A stretch of 64,000 nucleotides of DNA. Origin: Pelecanus crispus. Its lineage: Eukaryota; Chordata; Aves; Pelecaniformes; Pelecanidae. Each line of letters begins with the position of its first letter. Positions within the stretch are counted from its first letter, which is position 1. Under the pieces are notes generated by a model. The model worked only from the letters and a program-made list of their open reading frames with translations, had not been told where the DNA came from and did not search any database. Positions 35,920-48,295 of the stretch are shown here, in pieces. The stretch lies in NCBI RefSeq assembly GCF_030463565.1, contig NC_134643.1, forward strand, positions 215,564,583 to 215,628,582, written 5' to 3'. The position numbers were made by a program, and so were the translations under genes.

Positions 35920-37875
35920 GCTAAGGTTCACAGATCTGACAGTTTCTCTGTTAGAAACCTTAGAAGCAGATTTTTTTATGGGATTAACTGTTTAAAAATG
36001 CAGCTCAACACCTACTAAGATGTCAGAAGTTTTGTATGTGGTTTGGTCCTATTGAATACTTGATAAAATTTAAATCTTACCAGTGTGTCATCACTTGAAA
36101 GTGTGTTAATCGTGTAGAAATCTGTAGCTTGGTCTAGACAGGACAGTGGATTATTTAAGACTAACATCTTTCCAAATAAATAATCCATTGTGGGTTGAAG
36201 TAAAAGCACTCCTCTGAAAGTATATAATGAAATATGGAGACCTGAGTATGCTTTGGTATAATAATTCAGGTGTCTGGTTTTATTAGCCTTCTGGATTTGA
36301 CAGTTACGATGCAAAAGCAAACAGTTCTTCCTGCTTATTGCATGGCATTACTGACTTTCAGCATTTGTTTAGAAATAACCTTTCTCAAGATTAATAGATT
36401 CTACCATAAAGCAGAATAAATCTACTTTATTAAGTTACAGTCTGTAATGAAGAGAAATAAATGACACAAAGATATATTTTCCAAGGAAAAATAAAGAGTG
36501 ATTCAAATAACTGCACCAAGCATAGCTTTAAAGTTCTTGAAAACCAAACAAACACAACAAAAGCTAATGCTAACTTTTAATATTCTGGAAAATGTAATTA
36601 TTAGTATTTAACAGGAATTTTTAAAACATGAGATTTCCTTTTTAATTTTTGTTCTGGAAAATACATTTTCATTTGAGGGGGTTGTTTTTGTTCTTACGTC
36701 TCTCGTATTCGGTAGGATTTGCAGTAGTGGAAAAAAAAAAGTGAGCTGCCTTGTGTGTGGTTGAATGAGATTATCTGGTAGTTCCCCCTTGAACTAGAAA
36801 AAGCTACGGAAGTTTGACAAAAATCTTGATAAGCATGCCCCTAGCACTACCATTGATAGTCACTGTGTGATCTGTAATTTCTTTGGTGGTTGTGGAAGCA
36901 CATGACTGAGTAATATGGCAGATATTGCCAGATTCACGTTTTTGGTGGACAACGCTGTACTTTGCCATTTGATGCCTTCTGGAAAAGTGCTGGGAGGGTT
37001 ATTTATAGGCTGAAGTTTGGGGAGTTGAGAAACAGGTATTTCTTTCTGTGGTTGAGGGAGTAACTAAGAGTTACACGATGAGCTGCTTACTGAGCCAGTT
37101 GCAGATTCTGAAAATAATTAGTGACAATGTTTTCTTTGTAACTAATTTTTTCTTGAGAGCGCTGGTTCAGAATGCTGAATTGAAAAGCTCTGCTGTTCAG
37201 ACTCGGTCACTAATCTTGTCTCATGAGAGCAGCCACAGGCTTGGTTAGGTGACAGGCTCTGGGCATGCCCTCTGGATCACGAATATGTCATTCTATAGCC
37301 TGTGAGAAAATACTAGCATAAAACCACATTTTAGGCTAGTGTAAAGATTATGTGGGTCTGATTTTCTTTTATACAGCAGTCAGAACAGCTGCTTATTAAA
37401 TTGAATCTGTATCCCTATTCCAGAGGCACTGGGTCGCCCACTAATAAACATTTCACAGGACTGTGGGTTTTGTGCTGGTTTCTGGCCATGTTAGCATGTA
37501 CTTGTATAGAAGCTGACTGAGCAGTGAAGTATTTACAAGGCCCCCTTTGCCTACTGTTTTTTGCCAAGCATTTAATATACATGTGAAGTGCTGCTCCATC
37601 AAGACCTGTATGTTACTTCTCCCATAAATGAGTAAAAACAGCTGATGTAAACAATGATAAGCTATATCCTGTCCCCTGAATCTTTCTGTGCTTATATGTG
37701 AAATGCAGTTCTTTGATGACATTGACTTCAAAACCCTCAAAGGACAAAAACATCATATTGCTAAATTGGATTTGGAAAAGGGGTTTTAGATAGGAGTTTA
37801 GATGGGAGTTGACCTTCTGTGAAGGAACAATGGGAGATTGTATTTGTCTTTGTTTCTAGTATCTCCTTTGCCTTT

Positions 37876-38030
37876 AACTTGCTGTGCAGCCCTGGCAAAC
37901 TGCTTCATCCTTTTGTCTCTGTTTCACCCATAAAATGAAAATGATGGAGATGAATTTTATCCCTTGTGGTGCTAAGAGGTTCAGTTAATTTTGGAAGTGT
38001 TAATTGCTTGAGCAGTATAGAAAAATTAAA
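37876..38030 (+). mobile_element. MIR-like SINE remnant
   Basis: The order CTTGCTGTGCAGCCCTGGCAA, TTTTGTCTCTGTTTCACCC, ATAAAATGAAAATGATGG, CTTGTGGTGCTAAGAGG and GTGTTAATTGCTTGAG follows the MIR core and tail (gctgtgtgaccttgggcaa, ctgtgcctcagtttcccc, ataaaatgggg, gttgtgagg, gtaaagtgcttag). The copy is old, so the subfamily is not assigned. Confidence 0.55.
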
Positions 38031-41000
38031 GTTCTTGATGAAAATCCATTTCTTTGCAGAGCTTTTGAACCAAAGGATTACTTAAGTGTGCTATAAAAGC
38101 TTTAGAATTAAGTACATTTAGTAACAGTTCAAAGGTTTCTTTGGCAGTATGTCCATAAACGTTGGCAAGATGCTGGCAAATTCTAGGAGATAGAAAAATA
38201 CACTGGAAGATACAAAACTGGAAATAGTGGTCATCACAATGTAAACACTACAGATTTAATCTTGCTGTGTAATTAGTGGTTGGCTAGTGACTGAAATTCT
38301 TCAGAGGTCTTTGAGGACACGGTGTTGACATTTATGCGTGCTTATAGCATGACATGCAGCTGTAATGAATCGGTGATATATCTCTCCAGTGGGTTAAAGA
38401 GTCTGTTTAACATTGCAGTGGCAATTCTGGGAGAAGTTGAAATGCACTTTGTGTTGCCTTGCTTGATAGTAGGAGTACTTGCAGAGCTTTTTGTCATCCT
38501 GCTTACATGGGTGTTCACAGAAGAAAGCAGAAACAATGACAAATATTTAAATAACTGTTAAAGGCAATCTGAAGACAGCATTTGATCTGAAAAGATTTTT
38601 GTGGTGGCACGAGGGCAAAAGACATTCATATTAGCTGAAGGAAAGACAGGGCTGAAAATTGGCTGGTACTTTGGCTCAGTAAAAACAAAAGGGTGTGTAG
38701 AAATGAATTTCCTCATTCTTAGTTGTGCTGAATAAAGCTGATGCAAAATTTTTGGTGAGTCCTGTGACTGAGCGCTGGACTGGATCATTAACAGCGTCCA
38801 GTGTTTGGACGCAGTCTGGACAGCTTGGTGGAGCATGGACCTAAGGTAGGCTGAGGTGTGCTCTGCACCGTGTGCTTTGTGAGACAGCAGGCAGCCAGTT
38901 TCACCTCTGATTGAGGTATGGCATGCATATGCTGTTCTGGTAGCTGGAGTTTGAGATCGTATTTAAACTGCAGATATTGGACCTTTCTAGGAGGAAATCA
39001 AAGCCTATGCGCATATTCCATGCTGATTTTCTGGCAGTGACTGGACTTTCCAGAATAGTTAATTTCAGGCTAGGTCCAAGTACACAAAGCACTTGCTCTT
39101 CTACTTTGTGAGTATATATCTGCTTTATGGGGCAGAGAAAGCTCAAGCTTTCTTGCCTGGTGTCTTGTTCTAGACCACAAGTTTGGATCCATTAAATTTG
39201 GATATTGCACAAATCTGGATGTCAGTGTGAGTGTGGACTGTGCAGTAGGGACATAGCCACAGTATTCCAACAGTAGAGATCTATTATCAAATGAAAACCC
39301 ATACTTAGAAAGTTGCATGATCCAAACCTTGTATTATGTCCCAGTACCGTTACTGTTAATGGATTCACACATTAACACAAAGCTAGACACTAGTCATGGG
39401 ATAAAGGAGGAATGATGGGGAAAAGAGACAATTCAGGAGCATTTATATGGCTACAATAGTGACCAAACAGCATTGTTGGGGTATTTTATATAATGCAGTA
39501 TTTCAGGGGAACCTGTAGTAAGTGTAGTTACCACAATGTGAGTTGGTGCTGATTGCTGTTAGCTGTGTTTTAAAACTCTTCCAGTAGAATTTATTCTCAA
39601 ATGAGCTATTATGTTGGAACAGGATCAGCAAACTTCCAGCCTGAATGTACAGATAGGAAGTGGATATTCTGAGGTCTAATTGAAGCTATTTCTGAGATCA
39701 TGGGTAAATAGTCGACCTAATCTACTCCAGTTCCCTCTGTATCTGTTGCCCAGGACTGGTATGTTAAAGGATGGTTGAAGAGATTTCAAGGTCCTGTTAT
39801 CATGGTTATGTACTGGTCCCACAAAACAAAAAGTGTACATAAATGGATGCAGATTTTAAAGGGTTATTGTTCTGTGGAGTCTTAGAGGCACAGTGTTCTA
39901 CTGGGTGCTTGGTCTAAGATCAGATTCTTTCACTCTGGATTTAATTTCTTCAGAAGTAGTCTTGGATTTCTACTGCTTTTTCTGCTGACCTGCAAATACA
40001 TTTTAAAGGCAAAAGATTTAGGCTGTAGCAGTACAGAAAATTTCTCAAGACTTCCTGTGACCTATAGACATAAAGGACATACAACACAAATTAAAGTTCT
40101 ATGGGGTAGTATATTTAACAATGGTAATGTTTTTCTTTATTGTTGTCTATGTTAAGTTCAAATTTGTTGCTTTGAATCTCGTTTTACAAAAAAATTTGTT
40201 TCCAGGTGTATGCTCAGACAAATAAATGCATAATAACTGGGTTAAAATAAATGCCTCTCCTCTGGTAAGAAAGGCCAGTCATAGAAGATAATTAAGCTTC
40301 CTACTGTGCTTTAGTTGTGTGCAATTTTGCTGCTGTTGTGACCAGCTACCACCTCAGAGAAAAGCTGATAGCAATGGTCTTGGAGCTTTGGAAGGCCTAG
40401 TTGTATTTTTGAGATGCATTAGATGAACTTCTTTTCTTTTTTCTTTTATGGATTATCAATTTGATCAGCATTTTAGGAGTACAGCAGTGTGGTAAACTGA
40501 TAGCAATAAAATCAGTTACATAATGCAAATACTGTGCAGTGAAGGTTGGCAAAGATTGTACCTGTAAAAAGAAACATACACAGATGTTTGTTTTAATTGA
40601 ATGCAGCTTTAAAAAGTTTTTTAGTGGGGCATTTGGGGAAAATTACCTTCTTTCTCTGTGGTCAAATAGACCCATTTTCAATGTTCAAGTAAGGTGAAAT
40701 CTTCCTATCTGTCTGGAACAGCTGGTGCTATGTTCTTCACGTAAGGAAATTCCCTGTAAAAACATTGTTTTGATGCTTACTGGCTTGGCACATGAATGTT
40801 GTCTGGCTTCAGCTTAGCTGTGTTTGAAAGAAGCACGTTTGAAGAAATGCCTAAGATCCTGCCATTCTGTTAACTTCTGTTGACAGTCAAGTCTTCATTC
40901 ATTTCAACCTGTAGACCAGTGATGATGGATGGGTTAGCATGACGTGTACTGGAAGCAGAATGTAGGTAACTAATGTGTAGCAGAAAGTGGTATGTGTGCA

Positions 41001-41373
41001 GAAAAACTTTCAGTTCTTGCATGTAGTGACTACAGAATAGTAGCTGCTCCTTTCAAATAGGTTACATGCTATTGGGACTCAAGTTTTATATGAAATGTGT
41101 TGCCTTGTACATCGAGCCACTTCATAAATAAAGCTTTAATGTGTTTTTTCAAAGTAAATATTTTTTATGATGCATTGCTTTTCTGTCATTATCAATGATA
41201 GCTCATGGCTGTCAGCTGGGAAGGCATCTGAGTATGAAATTGGGATGTTCTGTTGCATAAGTGACACTAATAAAATAGCAGAATGGTCTGGGAAAACAGA
41301 TACTAAAAAATACGTAGTTTATACCTCCCCAGAATTTGGAAGCAAGTATTCAAAAAACCATGATAAACATATA

Positions 41374-41967
41374 TGGTGGTTTTGACTAGGATGGAGTTAA
41401 TTTTTTCCTTAGTAGCTTGTATGGGACTATGTTTTGGATTTGTGCTGGAAACAGTGTTGGTAACACAGGGATGTTTTTATTACTGCTGAGCATTGCTTAT
41501 GCAGAGTCAAGGCCTTTTCTGCTCCTCACCCCACCCCACCAGCGAGGAGGCTGGGGGTGCACAAGAAGTTGGGAGGCGACACAGCTGGGACAGCTGACCC
41601 CAACTGACCAAAGGGCTATCCCATACCATATGGCATCATGCTCAGCATATAAAGCTGGGGAAGAAGAAGGAAGTGGGGGGACATTTGGAGTGATGGCATT
41701 TGTCTTCCGAAGTAACCCTTCCGCGTGATGTAGCCCTGCTTTCCTGGAGGTGGCTGAACACCTGCCTGCCGATGGGAAGTGGTGAATGAATCCCTTGTTT
41801 TGCTTTGCTTGTGTGAGCGGCTTTTGCTTTACCTATTAAACTGTCTTTGTCTCAACCCATGAGTTTTCTCACTTTTACTCTTCTGATTCTCTCCCCAGTC
41901 CTGCTGGGGGTGGAGCGAGTGAGTGGCGGTGTCATGCTTAGTTGCTGGCTGGGCTTAAACCATGACA
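41374..41967 (+). mobile_element. solo LTR-A in SLC36A4 intron 1, sense orientation
   Basis: A 594-bp solo LTR starts TGGTGGTTTTGACTAGG and ends GGGCTTAAACCATGACA. The flanks ATATA (41369-41373) and ATGTA (41968-41972) are a 5-bp target duplication with one difference. TATAAA lies at 41648-41653 and ATTAAA at 41835-41840, followed by CTGTCTTTGTCTCAACCC. It is the most diverged of the four solo LTR-A copies and has extra sequence in U3 (41525-41550). It reads in the same direction as SLC36A4. Confidence 0.88.
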
Positions 41968-42128
41968 ATGTATTTAGACACCATTTTTACCCTGAAAGGA
42001 TGGTCAGGTACTTTATCCGAGTGGCTTAAGTTAAAAAGTGGGGGCTATATTAAATTCACTGTTGCCTTCCTTTTTGGTTAAGAGGATTGTGTAGTGTGGA
42101 ACACCTTGCAAGGGCAGGGATGAAGGAG

Positions 42129-44536
42129 TGTCACAACCCAGCCTGGACTGTCCAGAGAGGATCGTGGAGGTTCTGTGATTCCCTTGGGCTAAATTAAGGT
42201 GAAACGACACAAAATGATCAATTAAACACTTTATCGACAGTAAACACCAACCTGAACTTGGAAAGCACCACAGTATGCGGAGGATAAGGGGGACCATCCT
42301 GTTGAGTCACGAGGTTCAGAACAGACCCCCTTGCTTTCTAAACTCCTTTCCAGAGAGGGGTCTAGGTGCGGCTAGGTCTAATCTTAGTCTCGGACTTGGT
42401 CAGCGGTTTATGTGAATAAGGGGGCAACCTGAACCAGGAGAGCACAACAATAAGCAACGTGGGTTCTAATCCAAATACTTAGGAAAGGAAAAGAAAAGGA
42501 AGGAAGAAAAAAGAGAGAGAGGGAGAGGGATCACCACCCTTGGATCCCGCCATGTCAATGACAAACATGGCAACCCTCCGGCAGTGGGTTCGCTCCTTCT
42601 GGAGCGCAGGGCCTCGGGCTGCGCCGGCAGCGGGCGGGGGAGGCCCGTCTGGAGCAGGGGTGGCAGCAGCGCGGGGTCCTCCGGTGGCAGGGGTACGCCC
42701 AGCACCGAAGGACTGCTGCATTTATCATCGACGTCACAGGAATACAGAACGGTAACCCCATCTGCTCCCCTGGAAACTGGGTTGATCGATTTCACCCTCC
42801 CGAAGCTGGGAAACCCCCTCCACTGTTCTCAGTAAGTGAGCCGGGAGACGGCCGGTGGACCTACTTGAGAAGGCTCACGGAAAGCGCCAAAGGAGATTTG
42901 TTGATTACCTTTCCCCTAGGTCCCTTTAAGAATTGAGTCACATTTTTGGAGGAGCCCAGGTGTCAGCTCTCTGGATGGATGTTGCTAACCGCAACGGAAT
43001 CGTTGCTGACAAGAAACAAATCTGGGTTACCGATGTGTTTGGGAAGTCAGTCACAGCCAACCTCCTGAGTCAAGTGCTGGCTGCCAGGAGATACATCCCC
43101 GGTTGAAGTCACAATGATGTTAGGCTCGTTGCCCACTCACATTTTAGGACTGGACATATTGAAGAGGAAAGCGTGGGTGGACTCAAAGGGAAGGGAATGG
43201 AAATTTGGAATCCTTGTGGCTTCCGTAAGACTTTTGCAGTTGGCGCCTGCCCTTCCTCCTTCTAAAATAGTTAATGTGAACCCCTATGCCTTGCCGTTAG
43301 GGGCAAGAGAGGGACTCACCCCTGTAATAACAGAGTTACAGGGAAAGGGGATAATTATCCCAACTCACTCACCTTATAATTCTGTGGTGTGACCAGTCCG
43401 TAAACCCACTGGAAAGTGGCAAATGACAATTGACTGTCAGTGCCTAAATGCTAACACAGGCCCCTTGACCGCTGCCGTGCCTAGCGGGGCCAAGCTGATT
43501 GCTGCTATGCAGGAACAAGCCCACCCGATTTTAGCAACTGTTGGTATAAAAGACATGTTTTTTATGGTTCCCTTGCAGGAAGCGGACAGATATTGTTTTG
43601 CTTTCACCTGGGAAGGGGTGCAATTTACTTTTACACGCCTTCCTCAGGGATACTGCCATTCACTGACCATCACCAACTATGCCCTGGTGCAGGAGCTTGC
43701 CCATGTTACCCCTGAGAAGGGAGTTAAGGTGTATCAATGTATTGATGATGTATTGGTTGGCGGCCGTGATACCAATGTAGTGGGACAGACCCAAACAAAA
43801 ATAATTGCTCATCTGGAGAGTTCAGAACCCCAGATTCTGACAGAGAAGATACAGCTTCTATCCTCGGAGGTAAGGTTTCTGGGTATCTGGTGGAGGGGTG
43901 GAACAGTGTGTGTTCCCCCCGAAACCTTGACTACCCTTGAACAAGTGAAAATGCCTGGAAACAAGACGGAACTCCAACATGCCTTAGGCCTGTTGGTATT
44001 CTGGAGAAAACACATTCCAGACTTTTCTATAATAACCCGACCCCTGTATGACCTGACATGCAAAAGGGCCTCTTGGGATTGGACCCCCGTTCATGAGGAA
44101 GCCTTGAAGCTATTGATTTTTGAGGCTGGGGTATATCAGGTTTTAGGGCCAATACACCCAACTGATCCACTCCATATTGAATGGGGTTTTGCAATTCATG
44201 GCCTGTCAATACACATGTGGCAACGTGGACCTGAAGGCCCAACTTGTCCTATGGGTTTTTATTCACGTAGTTTTAAAGATGCTTTGTGATTAGTTTGGCT
44301 TTGCAGGAGGCTGAGAAAATTATACGGCAATAACCAAGCATTTTACAAGGGCCCTTTAAGGTCCTGAAACCGGTACTGGCCCGGACACCTCTCCCCTCCG
44401 TGGGAACTGCGTGGTGAGAGACGGTGAGGAAGCGGTGTGCACAGTTAGACCACTACTGCCGTGCACGCCAGGTAGAGGAAGGGAACCACAGAATCTCCAT
44501 GATCCTCTCTGGACAGTCCAGTTCGGGTCGTGACCA
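42129..44536 (+). mobile_element. decayed ERV-L-like provirus with inverted ends
   Basis: The element starts TGTCACAACCC and ends GGGTCGTGACCA. Identical 5-bp flanks AGGAG lie at 42124-42128 and 44537-44541. The first and last 55 bp are inverted copies of each other at about 86% identity, sharing CTGGACTGTCCAGAGAGGATC. A provirus should have direct repeats, so one end appears inverted. The left 400 bp are LTR-like non-coding sequence. The middle has a GC-rich gag-like stretch without an intact frame, then protease-end and reverse-transcriptase coding remnants (43114-44289). RNase H, integrase and env are absent. The 5-bp duplication and RT character fit ERV-L (class III), but class is uncertain. 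Confidence 0.7.
43114..44289 (+). pseudogene. ERV pol remnant: protease end and reverse transcriptase
   Basis: One frame covers the end of a retroviral protease (HILGLDILKRKAW) and then most of a reverse transcriptase: MFFMVPLQEADRYCFAFTWE, LPQG at 43639-43650, VYQCIDDVLVGG and the connection region FYSRSFKDAL. The first residue of the Y-x-D-D catalytic box is cysteine (TGT at 43738-43740). A TGA at 43390-43392 interrupts the frame and another TGA ends it at 44287-44289, before any RNase H or integrase. The protein would not be functional. The protease start upstream (42940-43110) is broken by frameshift. Confidence 0.82.
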
Positions 44537-45253
44537 AGGAGCACGACTATGCTTGAAGAGGTCTAAAGGTTGAATAAGAAAATGCCAAGAGCACATGCTC
44601 ACAGTTGCTTTTCTTGCTTGTGAGAGATTGTGTGCTGTAGGTCAGAGCACTCCATTGTGATTTTGCAGTTTTGTGGGTCTTCCTGAATCTTACGAATGAA
44701 TCTGAGATGACAGACTGGAGAAAGGTTCAAGTACAGAACAGCATATAGCAAAAGGCATAAGGAGAAGTTACAAAGAAGATTTTATAGATGTTTGTACTGT
44801 ATACAGAAAAAATGTATAGTTACAAGGCTGAGAAGAAATGTAGTGTCGTGTCGTGGAAGCAAATGCACAAAGGTGAAAACAACCAAACGCGAAGTATTTA
44901 TGTGGTATTTTGATACGGCGATGATTTAGTGCATCCAGCAGAGACGGCCTTAATGAAAAAGAAGAACATGTTATAAAAGTTGTACACGCTTGAAGATCAT
45001 TTATCTGGGAAATCATTTAAGTGAAAGCTTAAGAAATAGCATGAGGACAAAATATTCTGTCATAAACATTCAAGGCCAGTAAAGGTTAGTGTTTGCGACT
45101 TGTATGTAGCTATAGTTTTTGCTTGCGGAGGGGAGCTTTTACTCTCTGTGTTCTAGCAGTACGTGGTTGGAAATGCAAAATCTCTCCTTGTGCAAAGTTT
45201 AAAAAAGTGATATGATGATACTGCTGTTGGCTTAGGAAATGGTATAAAATTAA

Positions 45254-45611
45254 TCATAGAATCATAGAATGCTTTGGGTTGGAAGGGACCTTTAGAGGTC
45301 ATCTAGCCCAACCCCCCTGCAGTGAGCAGGGACAGCTTTAACCAGATCAGGTTGCTCAGAGCCCCGTCCAACCTGACCTGGAATGTTGCCAGGGATGGGG
45401 CCTCTACCACCTCTCTGGGCAACCTGTTCCAGTGCTTGACCACCCTCATTGTAAAAAATTTCTTTCTAATGTCTAGTCTCAATCTATTCTTCTTTAGTTT
45501 AAATCTGTTATTCCTTGTCCTGTCACAACAGGCCTTATTAAAAAGATTCTCCCCATCTTTCCTGTAGGCCCCCTTTAAGTATTGGAAGGTCGCAATAAGG
45601 TCTCCTCGCAA
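45254..45611 (-). mobile_element. CR1 LINE 3' end, minus strand (left arm of inverted pair)
   Basis: The plus strand starts TCATAGAATCATAGAATGC, then GGTTGGAAGGGACC and CCAGATCAGGTTGCTCAGAG, which is the reverse complement of the CR1 3' UTR and tail. The copy runs to 45611 (GTCTCCTCGCA), the end of ORF2 in CR1 terms. It is followed after about 25 bp by an opposite CR1 copy. Confidence 0.9.
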
Positions 45612-45635
45612 AGGAAAATTGCCACTATATGTGAT

Positions 45636-46160
45636 CTTCCTCTGCTCTGCTCTTGTGAGACCCTACCTGGAGTACTGCATCCAGCTCTGGGGCCCCTAGC
45701 ACAAGAAGGACATGGACCTGTTGGAGCGGGTCCAGAGGAGGGCCACAAAAATGATCAGCAGGCTAGAATACCTCTCCTGTGAGGACAGGCTGAGATAGCT
45801 GGTGGTGTTCAGTCTGGGGAAGAGAAGGCTGTGGGGAGACCTTATAGCAGCCTTTTGATATATAAAGGCAGCTTATAAGAAAGATGGAAAGAGACTTTTT
45901 ACCAGGGCCTGTAGTGACAGGACATGGGGCAATGGCTTTAAACTGAGAGAGGGTAGATCTAGATTGGACATTAAGGAGGAAATTTTTTTCGCTGAGGGTG
46001 GTGAGGCACTGGAACTGGTTGCACAGAAAAGCTGTGGATGCCCCGCCATTGGATGTGTTGAATGTCAAGTTGGACAGGGCGTTGAGCAACATGATCTAGT
46101 GGAAGATGGCCCTCCCCATGGTGGGGGAGTGGAACGAGATGATCTTAAAAGGTCATAAAC
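45636..46160 (+). mobile_element. CR1 LINE ORF2 end and 3' UTR, plus strand (right arm)
   Basis: The copy starts CTCTGCTCTGCTCTTGTGAG and proceeds through GGAGTACTGCATCCAGCTCTG, GGTCCAGAGGAGGGCCAC, CAGTCTGGGGAAGAGAAGGC and GGTGAGGCACTGGAACTGG. It stops near GATGATCTTAAAAGGTC at 46139-46155 without the ATTCTATG tail. It carries several stops. It is a different copy from the left arm, since the two arms differ in detail. Confidence 0.88.
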
Positions 46161-47048
46161 CTTTAAAGGTTTATACTGACTATAGGTATGGACGAAAAGG
46201 CTTTTCATATAATGTCTTTTGGTGGAGAAGCTGGTTATCTGTCTTTTGGGTTGTTATAGTAGGTCACATGATTGATTGCAATCTCACGGAGTAAGTTGTA
46301 TGGTGAAAATTTTACATGAAAGATGCTTGAAGGCTGCATCATGCTTATGTAGATGTCTCCTTAAAACTCAAGTTTACCATTATCAATAGCAGGCAGAGAA
46401 GTAGTCTGCTACCCAAGTGACCTGCTGTTTGTCCAGGAGGCATCCCTGGAAAGCACAGTGGTTACTGATATTTCAAATAGCAAAGGAGTTTTTCCCCATA
46501 AGAATTAATGTATTGGAAGTAGTGGTACATGAAGGGACTTAAGAATTTAAATATACAAGGACAGTGTGTGTGGCGTGAAGGATGAAGAGGCAGGAACAGG
46601 CTCATCAGCTGGCTTTTTGAAATGAATTGCTGGTGTGAATCTTTTGGTGTGAGCTTTCTTCCTGCCTCTTTGAGAAGGCAGTAATGAAAACATAACCAAT
46701 CATCTCGCTCCTGAACGAAGATCAGGTAAGTCAACCGAGGCAAAGATGAAGAAAAGCGGTAATGATCAGGTATTTAGTCTCATAGGTGAAGGAGGCTGGC
46801 TTCTCTTTGAATGATGATTCTGTCCGGAAGAACAGCATCTCCTCTGTTTCATGGGTTATCTGTCATCCTGTTCTTCTTAGTCTTCCGTGACAAATACAAC
46901 GAATTTAAATAAATCAGGACAGTATATTTTGTCTGACCTGCATATATCTTCCTTCTATTCCATTAATTCTTACATCGAAAAGTGCTTTGCTTTTTGTCAT
47001 ACTCAGTCAACTGCTTTGTGGGACAAATGAGCTTATGGCTCAAGATAA

Positions 47049-47440
47049 GAGGTAAGGCCAACCAGGGGAACAGGAGGGTGAGTGTCTGCTACAGACCACC
47101 AAATCAGGAAGAAGAGGTGGATGAAGCCTTCTTTAAACAACTGGAAGAAGCCACCTGCTCACAGGTCCTGGTTCTCATGGGGGCCTTTTACCACCTAATA
47201 CCTCCTAGGGAGGCAATGTGGCAGGGCCCAAGGAATTGAGGATTTTTCTGGAGTGCTTGTAGGATGATTTCTTTCATGCAAGTGCTTAATGAGCCAACTG
47301 TGGAAAACATGTTGCTGGTTCTGCTGCTTGTGAATATGGAAGAAGATGGATGGCAGCCTTGGCTGCAGGGGCAATGGATGATGAAGTTGAAGATCCTGAA
47401 AGCAAGGAAGGCAAGTTCCAGATTAAAGTACACTCTGTGA
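47049..47440 (+). mobile_element. CR1 LINE ORF2 endonuclease-domain fragment
   Basis: The frame at 47070-47190 reads VSVCYRPPNQEEEVDEAF, then QLEEATCSQVLVLMGAF. This matches the APE-type endonuclease of CR1, where YYRPPDQ and LVLMGDFN are usual. Here the aspartate of GDF is alanine, which would disable it. Further CR1 words follow (GGCAGCCTTGGCTGCAGGGG, GTTGAAGATCCTGAAAG) with frameshifts. Neither the 5' end nor the 3' end of CR1 is attached. Confidence 0.82.
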
Positions 47441-48193
47441 GGGTAAACATATACATGTTCAGGTCATCTTGGTCAAGAGTCTAGTAAAAGTATAGTAAAC
47501 ATTTTTGTTCTATTTATTTTGTAATGGTAGAGTGGAACATAAGAATTGAATTGTGTATCTCTCTAGTGTATGCAGGGAAGAAACCTTTTTTTTAATGATC
47601 TAACCTAGAATTTACATAAATGCTATGCATTAGTTTCTGAATAGCTGCCATTTTATTTTCCTGCCGGAGTAGAACCCAGAAAAACTCAGTGTATTTTGCC
47701 AGTCCGATTGTGCTGTTCTTTGGTGACAAAGAAGTAGGTGACTTCTTTGATGGAATACCAATAACTAGGAAAAACAGACTTGTACTTGAACTTCTTTGAA
47801 AGTTCTCTAAATATCTTTAAAATTTCTTGCTGTTAAAGATTTTGATACTGAATCTTGTTCTGTAGTGCTTTAAATTTTTGTTTGTTTGTTTTAAGATGTT
47901 TCTAGTGCGAATTAAATTACCAGTTATTGCAAATATGTGTATTTTGCTTTGGGCTTACTTGGTACAATGTTTCATATGCATTTGTGGAGTGTACTGAAAT
48001 AATCAGGACTGGTATTTACATAGATGACAGAATAAACCATAAAAAACACTCAAAAGCAATGTTGTTTAAGGACAGCCTACTCTGAAGCAGTCCTTCAGTA
48101 AGCTACAAAACTACTTCACAGGAAAAGTTAAAAATGACAAATGGTTTAAAAAAAAAAAACCTTTAAAAAAATAACAGAGTAGGTGAACTGAGG

Positions 48194-48295
48194 ATGATTA
48201 GATTGTAAACTCTTTAGGGCAGAGGCTGTTTTCTTACTTCGTGTTTCTGCAGAGCAGTGAGTTGCTTAGCACTTCTAGACATGACAGTAAGTTAA
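48194..48295 (+). mobile_element. L2/MIR-type 3' tail remnant
   Basis: The phrase GATTAGATTGTAAACTCTTT, then AGGGCAGAGGCTGT and GAGTTGCTTAGCACTTCTAG has the layout of the widespread old tail 'attgtaagctcttgagggcagggactgt...gcctagcac'. Family assignment is not certain. Confidence 0.45.
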
